Origin: Massilia aquatica
GTDB lineage: Bacteria; Pseudomonadota; Gammaproteobacteria; Burkholderiales; Burkholderiaceae_D
Assembly: GCF_011682045.1 (NCBI RefSeq)
Contig: NZ_VVIW01000002.1
Coordinates: 1 to 64,000, forward strand
Reading direction: 5' to 3'
Length of the DNA stretch: 64,000 nucleotides
Of this stretch, positions 35,768 to 44,725 are shown in pieces (positions within the stretch are counted from its first letter, which is position 1; every line of letters begins with the position of its first letter). Below the pieces are notes generated by a model that had not been told where the DNA came from, made no database searches, and worked only from the letters and a program-made list of their open reading frames with translations. Position numbers and translations under genes: made by a program.

Positions 35768-37135
35768 ATGGCCGTGCCGATCAATTCCAACAGTGTCCTG
35801 GGTGGCCTCAAGTCGGGCAACGCCGCCTCCGCCGAGATGTACGGCCGGGTCAACAAGAGCCTGTTTGCGCAAAACGCCGGCGTCCAGAAACTCAGCGCCC
35901 AGCTGACGCGCGACCAGACCCGCCTGTCCGGCCTCGGTCAATTGCAGAGCGCGCTGGCCAATTTCCAGTCGCTGACCCAGTCGCTGTCCGGCGCCGGCCT
36001 GCAAACCGGCGCCACCTCGTCCAGCCCCACGGTGCTGACCGCCGTGACCATGAGCGGTGCCAAGTCCGGCACCTACGCCATCGATGTGCAGCAACTGGCG
36101 CAGTCGCAAACCCTGCTGGCGCGCCCGCAAAAAGACCAGGACACGCCGATCGGCAACGGTCTGCCCAGCGCCATCAAGGTGGAATTCGGCACCGAGTCGG
36201 GCAGCGGCTTCACGCCAAACGGCAGCGTGCGTTCAATCAGCATCGACAGCGGCAACAATACCCTGCAGGGCATGGCGGATGCCTTCAAGGCCGCCGGGAT
36301 CGATGCCACCATCGTCAAGAGCAGCGCCGGCTTTGCGCTGCAAATCAAGGGGCCGGAAGGCGCGGCCGGCAGCATGCGCATCAGCGCCGGCGGCGATGCG
36401 GCGGTCGAAAAACTGCTGGCCTACAATCCGGCCGGCCTCAAGAACCTGACTGCCGGCAGCGCCGCCCAGGACGCCATCCTCAACATCGACGGCAAGCGCG
36501 TCACCAGTTCCAGCAACGTGATCACCGGCCAGATCGGCGGCACCGCGCTGGCGCTGACGGGCAAGGGCGCCACCAAAGTGGTCGTCGCGCAGGAAACGGG
36601 CGCCATCGCCAGGAATATCGGCAATTTTGTCGATGGCTTCAACAAGCTGTCGTCGACCTTGCAAGGTTTGCAGCAGGGCGGGCTGCAATCCGATCCGGCC
36701 CTGCGCCAGGCGCAGGACCAGCTGACGAATATGGTCCGCAGCAACAGCGAAGCGCTGGAAAAAGCTGGCGTCACGTTTGAGAAGAACGGCACGCTCAAGA
36801 TCGACGCGAAAGCGCTTGAAGCGGCAGTACAGGCCGATCCAAACGCCCTCAGCAAATTGTTTACCGACGGCGGCAAAGGCATTGCCGACAAACTGGACGC
36901 GCAGCTGGGCCAGCTGCTCGGTGCCGGCAGCGGCATCGGCAAGGAGAAACTGACAGCCGAGCGCAGCGTAAGCACCCTGACCGGCCAGAAGACCGCACTC
37001 ACCAATGCGCTCAACGCCCAGGCGAGCAACCTGGTTGCGCGCTACACCGAGATCAGCCAAGGTGGCGGCGCCAACAGTGCCTTGCCCGGCCTGCCCGGAG
37101 GAGGGGCCCGCTCGCTGTTCGATTTCATGGCTTGA
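35768..37135 (+). CDS. fliD: Flagellar filament capping protein FliD-like (hook-associated protein 2)
   Basis: A 455-residue protein with the FliD layout: an N-terminal coiled-coil/capping region with LSGLGQLQSALANFQSLTQS, the GTYAIDVQQLAQSQTLLAR block typical of the FliD_N domain, and a C-terminal domain with GTLKIDAKALEAAVQADPNA and LSKLFTDGGKGIADKL. FliD caps the growing flagellum and helps flagellin fold. No flagellin, fliS or fliT gene lies beside it, which is unusual, since fliD commonly sits next to them. The start ATG at 35768 follows AAGG. An inverted repeat overlaps its ribosome site. Confidence 0.82.
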   Translation: MAVPINSNSVLGGLKSGNAASAEMYGRVNKSLFAQNAGVQKLSAQLTRDQTRLSGLGQLQSALANFQSLTQSLSGAGLQTGATSSSPTVLTAVTMSGAKSGTYAIDVQQLAQSQTLLARPQKDQDTPIGNGLPSAIKVEFGTESGSGFTPNGSVRSISIDSGNNTLQGMADAFKAAGIDATIVKSSAGFALQIKGPEGAAGSMRISAGGDAAVEKLLAYNPAGLKNLTAGSAAQDAILNIDGKRVTSSSNVITGQIGGTALALTGKGATKVVVAQETGAIARNIGNFVDGFNKLSSTLQGLQQGGLQSDPALRQAQDQLTNMVRSNSEALEKAGVTFEKNGTLKIDAKALEAAVQADPNALSKLFTDGGKGIADKLDAQLGQLLGAGSGIGKEKLTAERSVSTLTGQKTALTNALNAQASNLVARYTEISQGGGANSALPGLPGGGARSLFDFMA

Positions 37136-37146
37136 GGAGATGTGGA

Positions 37147-38517
37147 ATGGCGGTTCGCAAGAACTTTACTTTCAGCGACATGGACCTGTGGCTCAACCAG
37201 CGCCAGGTCACCGAAATTGAGTGCCTGGTACCGGACCTGACCGGCGTCGCGCGCGGCAAAATCCTGCCGCGCACCAAGTTCACCAACGAACGCGGCATGC
37301 GCATGCCGGAAGCCGTGCTCGGCATGACCGTCACCGGCAATTATCCGGCCAACGACGTCGCTTACTTCCGCGCCATTTCCCAGACCGACCGCGACATGGT
37401 GCTGCGGCCCGATCCGTCCACCATCACCGTGGTGCCGTGGGCGCTCGATCCGACCGCCCAGGTCATCCACGATTGTTATTTTCCCGACGGCAGCCTGGTC
37501 GATTTTGCCCCGCGCAGCGTGTTGCGGCGCGTGCTCAAGCTGTATGCGGACAAGGGCTGGGCGCCGAGCGTGGGCCCGGAACTGGAGTTTTACCTTACCG
37601 CGCGCAACAACGATCCCGACCTGCCGTTGCGCTCGCCCATCGGCCGCAGCGGACGCGCTGAAACCAGCCGCCAGATCTACAGCATCGACGCCGTCAACGA
37701 ATTCGACCCCCTGTTCGAGGATATCTACGACTTTTGCGAGCTCATGCAGCTCGACGTCGACACCCTGATCCACGAGATCGGCGCCGGCCAGTTCGGCATC
37801 GACCTGCTCTCGTGCGAGCCCCTGGCCATGGCCGACAATGTGTTCTTCTTCAAGCGCACCCTGCGCGAAGCGGCGCTCAAGCACAATATGTACGCCACCT
37901 TCATGGCCAAGCCGCTCGCCAACGAGCCGGGCTCGGCGATGCATGTACACCAGGGCGTGAACGACAGCGGCACCGGCCTGAACCTGTTCAGTACGCCCGA
38001 AGGGGCGCCGTCGCCCGCGTTTTACCACTACATCGGCGGCTTGCAGCGCTACATGCCGGCCGCGATGGCGCTGGCCGCGCCGTATGTCAATTCGTACCGG
38101 CGCATCGTGCGCCACACCACCGCGCCCATCAATGTGCAGTGGGGGCTGGATAACCGCACGGTCGGCTTCCGGGTGGCGGAGTCGACAGCGCAGGAGCGCA
38201 AGGTGGAAAACCGCGTCATCGGCGCCGATGCCAATCCCTACCTGGCATTTGCCGTCACGCTGGCATGTGGCTATCTGGGCATGACGGAAGAGATCGAGCC
38301 GAGCGCGATGACCGTTGGCAGCGCGCATGCGCTCGACTTTGAGCTGCCGCGGGGCTTGCCACAGGCGCTGAACCTGCTGCGCGCCGAGGACAAGCTGCGC
38401 GACGTGCTCGGCGAGCGCTTCGTCGATGTGTACGCCGCCATCAAGGACCAGGAGCATCTGGAATTCATGACCGTCATCAGCCCGTGGGAACGCGAGCATT
38501 TGTTATTGCACGTGTAA
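37147..38517 (+). CDS. Glutamine synthetase-family ligase (gamma-glutamylpolyamine synthetase-like)
   Basis: A 456-residue GS-family protein. The beta-Grasp N-terminal domain begins with FSDMDLWLNQRQVTEIECLV, and the catalytic domain has GPELEFYL, EIGAGQFGIDL, SAMHVHQGV and NRTVGFRVAE. The family's nucleotide and metal residues are in place. The N-terminal pattern with LVPDLTGVARGKILP is typical of type III/PuuA-like enzymes, which ligate glutamate to amines such as putrescine, rather than of ammonia-assimilating GlnA. The polyamine link is inferred; the nearest polyamine gene in the window is a PotF-like binding protein at 52 kb. GGAG lies before the ATG. Confidence 0.8.
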   Translation: MAVRKNFTFSDMDLWLNQRQVTEIECLVPDLTGVARGKILPRTKFTNERGMRMPEAVLGMTVTGNYPANDVAYFRAISQTDRDMVLRPDPSTITVVPWALDPTAQVIHDCYFPDGSLVDFAPRSVLRRVLKLYADKGWAPSVGPELEFYLTARNNDPDLPLRSPIGRSGRAETSRQIYSIDAVNEFDPLFEDIYDFCELMQLDVDTLIHEIGAGQFGIDLLSCEPLAMADNVFFFKRTLREAALKHNMYATFMAKPLANEPGSAMHVHQGVNDSGTGLNLFSTPEGAPSPAFYHYIGGLQRYMPAAMALAAPYVNSYRRIVRHTTAPINVQWGLDNRTVGFRVAESTAQERKVENRVIGADANPYLAFAVTLACGYLGMTEEIEPSAMTVGSAHALDFELPRGLPQALNLLRAEDKLRDVLGERFVDVYAAIKDQEHLEFMTVISPWEREHLLLHV

Positions 38518-38645
38518 GACAGTGCAGGTCCGTTCGACTCCTCGCTGCCCTGATCGCCGCAAGGGGCATGGCAGATTGAGCAGTCTTCAGTCAGGCAGGT
38601 CCCCCTACGGGTATGTTTCGCACAGCCATGTCCAGCACGGGCATG

Positions 38646-39632
38646 TCAATCATCGCCCATCACCGCGTCCAGGCTCGACGCGGCGAGGCTGCGCTCGAAC
38701 CATTTTTCCAGCTCAGGCTGCACCGCCTTTTGGATGCGCTGGACAGCCGGCGCCGGCAGGTCGCCGAAGCGGCGGCGCAACAGGCTTTGCAGCATTGCGC
38801 GCAGAGCGATAAGTTTGCCTTCGGCCTTGCCTTCAGCTTTACCTTCGGCACGTCCCTTTTTGAAACCGATATATTCGAATTCTTCGGCCCAGGTTGCAAA
38901 TTTGCGTCCCATGTCATCAAACTCCTCCATATTTTCCAATGAAAACGGCCCCGGTCGTCCGGACCGGCGCTCCGCCACGCGGTTCGCCCATGCTGCGACC
39001 GATCGGCGCAGGGCGAGTTGCGGCGTTGCGCGTAGCCAGGTGATCAGCGCTGGCGCTACCTCCTTTAAGACATCGGGAGCCGATGAAAGTTCGAACAGGA
39101 ACAGCAGTGACAACACATTCTTATTTGCTTTGAGCGCTGCCTGGTCCAGGCGCTTCTGGTCGATCAGCACGTAGCGCTGCGATGGCTGGAACGGCACCAG
39201 CTCGGCGGGCACTTCCATCAGCAGCTCAGCCAACTCCTTGCTGGCGCTCCAGCGCCGCGTGCCGTTGTAAAAGACCAGCGGCAACACCGGGGGCAGGAGC
39301 GAGCCACGCGGCAATTCGTGGCGCTTGATCAAGTCCTGGTGCAGCAAGCCGATGTAGGTCTGCATGCGCAGGGCCATCCAGCGGTCCACGCTGGACTGGA
39401 ATTCGAGTAGCAGGTAAATATACAGGCAACGTTCGCCGACCTGTACGCGCCACACCATGTCGGCCTCGCGCGCCGATGCGCGTTCGCTCACATACGTCGC
39501 ATTGACCCGTCTGAAGGATGACAGCGCGATGCTGTCGAACAGCTTGAATGGCGTAAAGCCGGCGATCAGATCGCGCACCAGTTCCGGGTGGGCGAACAGC
39601 GCACGGTAGCCGAGGTCGTGGTGGGCGGTCAT
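38646..39632 (-). CDS. Rpn-family recombination-promoting nuclease/putative transposase
   Basis: A 328-residue protein of the RpnA-E (PDDEXK) family. The opening HDLGYRALFAHPELVRDLIAG and the catalytic stretch EADMVWRV followed by LYIYLLLEFQSSVDRWMA give the D...E-x-Q pattern of these DNases. The second half includes a run of KAEGKAEGKAEGK, a lysine/glutamate repeat common near the C-terminus of this family. Rpn proteins cut DNA and promote RecA-independent recombination in E. coli. It stands alone between housekeeping genes, consistent with a mobile or recently acquired gene. Confidence 0.85.
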   Translation of the reverse strand: MTAHHDLGYRALFAHPELVRDLIAGFTPFKLFDSIALSSFRRVNATYVSERASAREADMVWRVQVGERCLYIYLLLEFQSSVDRWMALRMQTYIGLLHQDLIKRHELPRGSLLPPVLPLVFYNGTRRWSASKELAELLMEVPAELVPFQPSQRYVLIDQKRLDQAALKANKNVLSLLFLFELSSAPDVLKEVAPALITWLRATPQLALRRSVAAWANRVAERRSGRPGPFSLENMEEFDDMGRKFATWAEEFEYIGFKKGRAEGKAEGKAEGKLIALRAMLQSLLRRRFGDLPAPAVQRIQKAVQPELEKWFERSLAASSLDAVMGDD

Positions 39633-39800
39633 GGCGCATTGTAGCGAGCGGTAGTGCTCGTCCGTTGCGCTGCCTCAGGCGTGCGCAGGGCACGAAACCG
39701 GCTGTTCACGGTCGCATCCGCGTGCGGACATCGCCGCAGGATTTGCACGGCAGGCGAGCGCGACCCTGCCGAGGTCTCCCTGCCGGGCGCCGTGGCCCGG

Positions 39801-40352
39801 TTAAGGGATCATCAATGCATATCGGTTTTTACCGTCGGCAAGAACGTATTGCCGGCTCGCCTCGGTAACGGCGCCGAGGTGCCGGAAATTGCGTTGCGCA
39901 TCGCTCAGCGTCTGGTGATTCGGCCCGCTATGGCGATGTAACTCCGTCGTACCGTCATCTTCCCAGAAGCACACGCCGCAAATGTCGTATGACGCGCCCG
40001 TTTCCAAACTGCGGTAACGGCAACACGGACAAACTTCCATGTCGCCGACATCGCCCTCGACCGTCACTTCCTTGCCAGGAAGTGCGAGCTGCGTCGACAG
40101 ATAGTTGTTGACGACACCGATGTAGGAGTATTCCAGCGCAAGTTGCAAAAGAGGGTTGTAGAGCGCGCTGGTGGGATCGTCTGGCTGATCGGAATGAGCA
40201 AGCATCCGCCGCAAGGGATCGGGCAGGCTGGCGTATTGAGGATCATCGGGATCGATAGACCACCAATCGAGCAACAGGCTCTCGCGCTTCTCCAAAGAAA
40301 GTGTCCCAAGGTCGCGCCGGGCCAGCAGGCTGATTGCTTCTTTTCTGTTCAT
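39801..40352 (-). CDS. CPCC (cysteine-rich) domain protein
   Basis: A 183-residue cytosolic protein. The N-terminal half is helical (MNRKEAISLLARRD). The second half contains MEVCPCCRYRSLETGASYDI followed by CGVCFWEDDG, the C-P-C-C and C-x2-C pattern of the CPCC domain, which likely binds zinc. Such proteins are often found in polymorphic-toxin or accessory neighbourhoods, but nothing links this one to a toxin here. Start at 40352 fits the domain; a longer frame upstream runs into AT-rich DNA. Confidence 0.75.
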   Translation of the reverse strand: MNRKEAISLLARRDLGTLSLEKRESLLLDWWSIDPDDPQYASLPDPLRRMLAHSDQPDDPTSALYNPLLQLALEYSYIGVVNNYLSTQLALPGKEVTVEGDVGDMEVCPCCRYRSLETGASYDICGVCFWEDDGTTELHRHSGPNHQTLSDAQRNFRHLGAVTEASRQYVLADGKNRYALMIP

Positions 40353-40489
40353 GAAGCATCTTAACCCAGCCAGAGCCAGGCTACCGGCCATGGCTGACAC
40401 AAAAATGGACGTCTTTGCAATGAATAATTGCGAAACTCGTGTCTTTAAAGTCACATATCCAAATGACATCAACAGTAGTAGAATGCGAA

Positions 40490-40502
40490 TTGGTCAGGCC
40501 GA
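40490..40502. promoter_or_regulatory. Putative regulator site 1 upstream of the secretion operon
   Basis: TTGGTCAGGCCGA, a near-palindrome of the TGGT-N3-RCCR type bound by FadR/GntR regulators. The same 13 bases recur upstream of the pectate lyase gene. Confidence 0.6.
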
Positions 40503-40509
40503 TGTTTAA

Positions 40510-40522
40510 GTGGCCGGACCGA
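40510..40522. promoter_or_regulatory. Putative regulator site 2 (degenerate) upstream of the secretion operon
   Basis: GTGGCCGGACCGA lies exactly 20 bases after site 1, about two helical turns. It keeps the TGG and CCGA half-sites but has lost the central TCAGG. Confidence 0.35.
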
Positions 40523-40667
40523 TGATATGCAAGTGGGCGTGCACATTTCTACAGTGGCAAACCACAATGCGTTCGACCAGATGTTTTTGAAAGCAGGGGC
40601 AGTATGAATCCATTTCCACGCCGGCAGTTGCGCGGCCTCGTCGCCAGCGGCGCGCGCTGATCCGCCC

Positions 40668-41849
40668 GTGCGCTTCGCGATTCGTGCCGTGGGACCCGAC
40701 AACCGGGTCCAGATGCTGGAACTGGACGCCAACGATGCCGTCGCCGCATCGCGCGCCGCCGTCGAACGCCGCCTGACCGTGCTGGAAGTGCGGCCGGTCG
40801 CAGTGAGCGCCCAGCGCCGCGGCAAGACCTTTTCTCTCGTGCTGTTCACCCAGGAGCTGCTGGCCCTGCTCGAAGCGGGCCTCGGCCTGGTCGAAAGCCT
40901 GGAAGCGCTCAGCGAAAAAGAATCCCACACCGACACCGGGGCGCTGCTGGCCCGCCTGCTGGCGCGCATGCGCGACGGACTGCGCTTTTCGGTGGCGATT
41001 GCGGCCGAACCGGCATCGTTTCCGCCCCTGTTCGGCGGCATCGTCAAGGCGGCCGAGCGCACCAGCGACCTGCCGCAGGCGCTCACGCGCTACATCGAAT
41101 ACCAAGTGCGTGTCGATGGCGTGCGCAATCGCCTGGTCAGCGCCTCGATCTACCCGGTGATCCTGCTCACGGTCGGCAGCGCGGTCAGCATGTTCCTGCT
41201 CGGGTACGTGGTGCCCAAGTTCTCCGCCGTCTACCAGGGCAGTGGGCGCGAACTGCCGATGCTGTCGCAATGGCTGATCAAATGGGGCGGCGCCGTCGCC
41301 GATCATGGCACGGCGATCATGCTGGCGATGGCCGGCATCGGCGCGGCGCTGTTCTTCTGGCTGCGCCGCATGCACCGCTCCGGCCAGCTGATGCAGCTGT
41401 TTACGCGCCTGCCGGGCGTGCGCGAACGCATGCATATCCTGGAGCTGGCGCGCCTGTACCTCACCCTCGGCATGCTGCTCGAAGGCGGTATCGCCGTGGT
41501 CTCCGCGCTCGACATGGTCAGCGGCGCCATTTCGCCGGCACGCCGTGGCGCACTGGCGGCGGCGCGCCACGCCATCGCGCAGGGCGGCAGCTTTTCCGGG
41601 TCGCTCGAACAGAATGGATTGACCACGCCGATCGCGCTGCGCATGCTGCGCGTGGGCGAGCGCTCCGGCTAACTGGGGCTGATGCTCACCCGCGCCGCGC
41701 TGTTCTACGACGCCGAAACCACGCTCTGGATTGAAAAATTCAGCAAGACCTTCGAGCCGGTGCTGATGGCGGCCATCGGCGTCGTCATCGGCGCCATCGT
41801 GGTGCTGCTGTACATGCCGATCTTCGACCTCGCCGGGACCTTGCAATGA
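40668..41849 (+). pseudogene. Type II secretion F-family inner-membrane protein (GspF/PilC-like), interrupted by TAA
   Basis: The frame begins at a GTG (40668) and encodes two T2SSF domains: the first around FTQELLALLEAGLGLVESLEALSE, the second around LELARLYLTLGMLLEGGI. Three membrane helices are expected. The frame stops at TAA (41670-41672) directly after LRVGERSG, where relatives read GxxSGQLGxML, then continues open for 58 codons (LGLMLTRAALFYDAETTLW to a final membrane helix) until a TGA overlapping the gspE ATG. One base change, CAA to TAA, would explain it. The truncated product lacks its last helix. F proteins anchor the ATPase and pilus platform, so the machine may be impaired unless readthrough or restart at 41682 occurs. 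Confidence 0.85.
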
Positions 41850-43522
41850 ACCCGCTGGAGATGGCGCCCATGATGGAATCCCTGCGCGCGGCGCAGCGCA
41901 ACGCGCGCCAGTCGGGACGCGCCTTTTTTACCGAACTCGAAGCGCTGACCGGGTCCGAGCCGCGCCTGCTGCTGGCGCAGGCAGCCGACGTATTCCGCCT
42001 GCCCGCGATCGACATGGCGGCCATGCTGGCCTGCACCCCGGCCTTTGAGCGCTTGCCGCTGGCGCGCGCGCAGCAGCGCCAGTGCGTGCTGCTGCGCGCC
42101 CCCGACGGCTTGTGGGCGGTGCTGTGCGATCCCTATGCGCAAGACCTGCAGGTGTGGGTCGAAACCCTGGCCGCCGCCCCGGTGCGCTGGCGCCTGGCGC
42201 TGCCGGCCGACCTGCAGGCCTACCTGTCCAAGCAGGAGGAGTCGGTGCGCTCGGTCGACGCGCTCGTTACCGGCGAAGCGGGCGAGGGCGACTCCGCCCG
42301 CCTGATGGAAAGCCTTTCCTACGCTTCGCTGGGCGACGCCGGCAGTCCGGCCGTCAAGCTGGTCAACGCCACCTTGTACGATGCGCTCAAATCGGGAGTA
42401 TCGGACATCCACTTCGAAAGCACGCCCGGCGGCATGCTCACCAAATACCGCATCGACGGCGTGCTTGACCAGGCCGCGCAGGTGGCCGGCGGCGCGCTGG
42501 CGGAGCAGGCCATTTCGCGCATCAAGGTGCTGGCCGAACTCGATATCGCCGAGCGCCGCGTGCCGCAGGACGGCAGCTTCCGGGTCGAGATGCAGGGGCG
42601 CGAAATCGACCTGCGCGTGTCGATCATGCCGAGCGTGCATGGCGAAGACGCCGTCATCCGCATTCTCGACAAGCAGTCGATGATCAGCGCCCACGGCACG
42701 CTCACGCTCGATTCGTCCGGCTTCGCGTCCGATCATCTGGCTACCATGCGGCGCCTGGTGTCGGAACCGTACGGCATGGTGTTGGTGACCGGGCCGACCG
42801 GTTCGGGCAAGACCACCACCCTGTATGGCGCCATCACCGAAATCAACAGCGGCCACGAAAAAATCATCACCATCGAAGACCCGGTCGAGTACCAGCTGCC
42901 CGGCATCCTGCAAATTCCAGTCAACGACAAGAAAGGCCTGTCGTTCGCGCGCGGCCTGCGCTCGATCCTGCGGCACGACCCGGACATCATCATGGTCGGC
43001 GAAATCCGCGACAAGGAAACCGGCGAAATCGCGGTACAGTCGGCGCTGACCGGTCACCTGGTGCTCTCGACCGTCCACGCCAACAATGTGTTCGACGTGT
43101 TCGGCCGCTTTGCCCATATGGGCATCGACCCGTATTCGTTCGTCTCGGCCCTGAACGGCGTGATCGCGCAGCGCCTGGTGCGCCTGTCGTGCCGCCAGTG
43201 CAGCGCCCCCTACACACCGGACGACGAGGAACTGGTGCGCAGCAGCCTGGCGCGCGCCGCCGTTTCGCACTACAACTTCCGGCGCGGCGTAGGCTGCGGC
43301 GAGTGCCGTGGCACCGGCTACAAGGGCCGGCGCGCCGTGGCCGAAATCCTGATTCTCGACGACGCGCTGGCCGAACTGGTGATCGAACGCCGCCCGCTGC
43401 GCCAGATCAAGGAGCTGGCCCGCGCCGCCGGCATGCGCAGCCTGTTCGACGACGCGCTGGCGCTGGTGGCCACCGGAGAAACCACGCTGGAGGAGGTCAG
43501 ACGTGTCACGCTGGCAGGCTGA
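41846..43522 (+). CDS. gspE: Type II secretion/type IV pilus assembly ATPase (GspE/PilB family)
   Basis: A 558-residue hexameric ATPase that powers pseudopilus extension. It has an N-terminal linker domain, Walker A GPTGSGKTTT, the aspartate-box region EKIITIEDPVEYQLPGI, Walker B-like DPDIIMVGEIRD, a histidine box (ALTGHLVLSTVHAN), and a CxxC...CxxC zinc motif (CRQC and CGEC). The ATG overlaps the end of the interrupted F frame, so the two are coupled. The next gene begins 20 bases before its stop. Confidence 0.9.
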   Translation: MNPLEMAPMMESLRAAQRNARQSGRAFFTELEALTGSEPRLLLAQAADVFRLPAIDMAAMLACTPAFERLPLARAQQRQCVLLRAPDGLWAVLCDPYAQDLQVWVETLAAAPVRWRLALPADLQAYLSKQEESVRSVDALVTGEAGEGDSARLMESLSYASLGDAGSPAVKLVNATLYDALKSGVSDIHFESTPGGMLTKYRIDGVLDQAAQVAGGALAEQAISRIKVLAELDIAERRVPQDGSFRVEMQGREIDLRVSIMPSVHGEDAVIRILDKQSMISAHGTLTLDSSGFASDHLATMRRLVSEPYGMVLVTGPTGSGKTTTLYGAITEINSGHEKIITIEDPVEYQLPGILQIPVNDKKGLSFARGLRSILRHDPDIIMVGEIRDKETGEIAVQSALTGHLVLSTVHANNVFDVFGRFAHMGIDPYSFVSALNGVIAQRLVRLSCRQCSAPYTPDDEELVRSSLARAAVSHYNFRRGVGCGECRGTGYKGRRAVAEILILDDALAELVIERRPLRQIKELARAAGMRSLFDDALALVATGETTLEEVRRVTLAG

Positions 43523-44159
43523 AAACATCGGCGTCGATATCGGCGCCCACAGCATCGTGCTGCGGCGCGGCGCGCAGCGCACCACGCTCAAGGCGGCGGG
43601 CGGCGACTGGGCCGCGCTGGGCAGCGAACTGGCGCAGGCCGTGCCGGCGCGTGCGCGCCTGTCGGTGCGCGTGGCCGATTGCTGGAGCCGCATCTTCTTG
43701 CTCGAAGCGCCGTCCGGGATTGCCGGCCTGCGCGACTGCCGCCTGCTGCTCGACGCCCGCTTCGAGACCCTGTACGGCCAGCCACCGGCCGACTGGCTGG
43801 TGCAAGCCGACTGGCAGGCCGGCGCGCCAATGCTGGCATGCGCGATTCCGCGCAGCCTGCGCCAGGCCCTGGCCGGCTTGTCGCTGGCGCGCCTGCTGCC
43901 GGCGCTGCTGGACGACTGGAACCGCCACTGCGCCGCGCTGCCGCTTGACGGCGTGTGGTGCGCGGCGGCCGACGGCGTGGTCAACCTGCTGCTCTGGCAC
44001 AAGGCGCGCCTGCAACTGGTACGCCAGCAGCCCGGCAGCGATGTCGACGGTTTGCTGGCGCTCGAACTGGCGCGTCTCGGCGTGGGCTTGCCGGCTGCGC
44101 GCTTCTGGTCCGGCCCCGCCGCGCCGGCTGGCTGGACCCATCTGGAGGCGGCCGCATGA
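43503..44159 (+). CDS. PilM/GspL-like protein of the secretion operon
   Basis: A 218-residue protein. The N-terminus IGVDIGAHSIVLRRG has the actin-like phosphate-loop pattern of PilM and the cytoplasmic half of GspL. The rest is weakly conserved. It overlaps gspE by 20 bases and ends overlapping the next gene, so all are coupled. PilM-type proteins link the inner-membrane ATPase platform to PilN. It is shorter than PilM (about 350 residues), so the assignment is by position and N-terminal motif only. Confidence 0.6.
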   Translation: MSRWQAENIGVDIGAHSIVLRRGAQRTTLKAAGGDWAALGSELAQAVPARARLSVRVADCWSRIFLLEAPSGIAGLRDCRLLLDARFETLYGQPPADWLVQADWQAGAPMLACAIPRSLRQALAGLSLARLLPALLDDWNRHCAALPLDGVWCAAADGVVNLLLWHKARLQLVRQQPGSDVDGLLALELARLGVGLPAARFWSGPAAPAGWTHLEAAA

Positions 44160-44725
44160 AGCCGGTGATGATCGATTTTGCCAACCGGCGCAGCGTATGG
44201 CGCTGGGACTGGCGCATGCGCGGCACCCAATTGGCGGTGGCATTCGCCTTGCTCGCCATACTGCTGGGCGGCCTGGCCTCCGGGCGCGGCGTACGCGTGC
44301 AGCACGAGCTGCAAGAGGCGAGGGCGGCGCAGGCCGCGCGCCTGGCCGCGAGCGAGCAGCGGGAGCGCGCCGAACGTAGCCGCGCGCAACCGCTGGCCGA
44401 AGAGGCGCAACTGCTGCGCCAAGCCATGCTGCAGCGCGCGCAGCCCTGGGAAGAGATCTTTGGCGCTTTCGAGCGCGTACCGCAGGCGCGCCTGCAATCG
44501 TTCGAGCCCGATCTGGCGCGCGGCGTGGTCAAGGTCCAGGCCAACATGGATGATGTGGCAGGACTGCAGGAGTACCTGCGGTCCCTGAAAGGCAGCCCGG
44601 TGTTTGCGCGTCTGAGCCTGATGCGCCACGAAGCGGCGGCCGAAGGCGGCATCAACTTCCATTACGAAGCGCAGCTCGCTGCCCCGTACCGGCTGCCCGA
44701 TAGCGATACCCGGAGCGCCCCATGA
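44156..44725 (+). CDS. PilN-like inner-membrane protein
   Basis: A 189-residue protein with a short cytosolic N-terminus (MKPVMIDFANRR), one membrane helix (about 28-46) and a periplasmic coiled coil and ferredoxin-like domain. This is the PilN/GspL-C layout: PilN binds PilM by its N-terminus and pairs with PilO. The start overlaps the previous stop (ATGA) and its end overlaps the next ATG. Function in this operon is inferred from order and topology. Confidence 0.62.
   Translation: MKPVMIDFANRRSVWRWDWRMRGTQLAVAFALLAILLGGLASGRGVRVQHELQEARAAQAARLAASEQRERAERSRAQPLAEEAQLLRQAMLQRAQPWEEIFGAFERVPQARLQSFEPDLARGVVKVQANMDDVAGLQEYLRSLKGSPVFARLSLMRHEAAAEGGINFHYEAQLAAPYRLPDSDTRSAP

Larger units (their letters stand above)
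40353..40667. other. Upstream control region of the type II secretion-like operon
   Basis: About 315 bases, AT-richer than the flanks, with no supported gene. It contains two GntR-like palindromes 20 bases apart (listed separately) about 145-180 bases before the F gene. A minor 18-codon frame at 40604-40660 is the only other frame with a start near the F gene. Confidence 0.5.

Noticed and set aside
40604-40660. 18-codon ORF just before the interrupted F gene
   Set aside because: It is arginine-rich with no regulatory codon bias and sits in a different frame; evidence is too thin to call a leader peptide.
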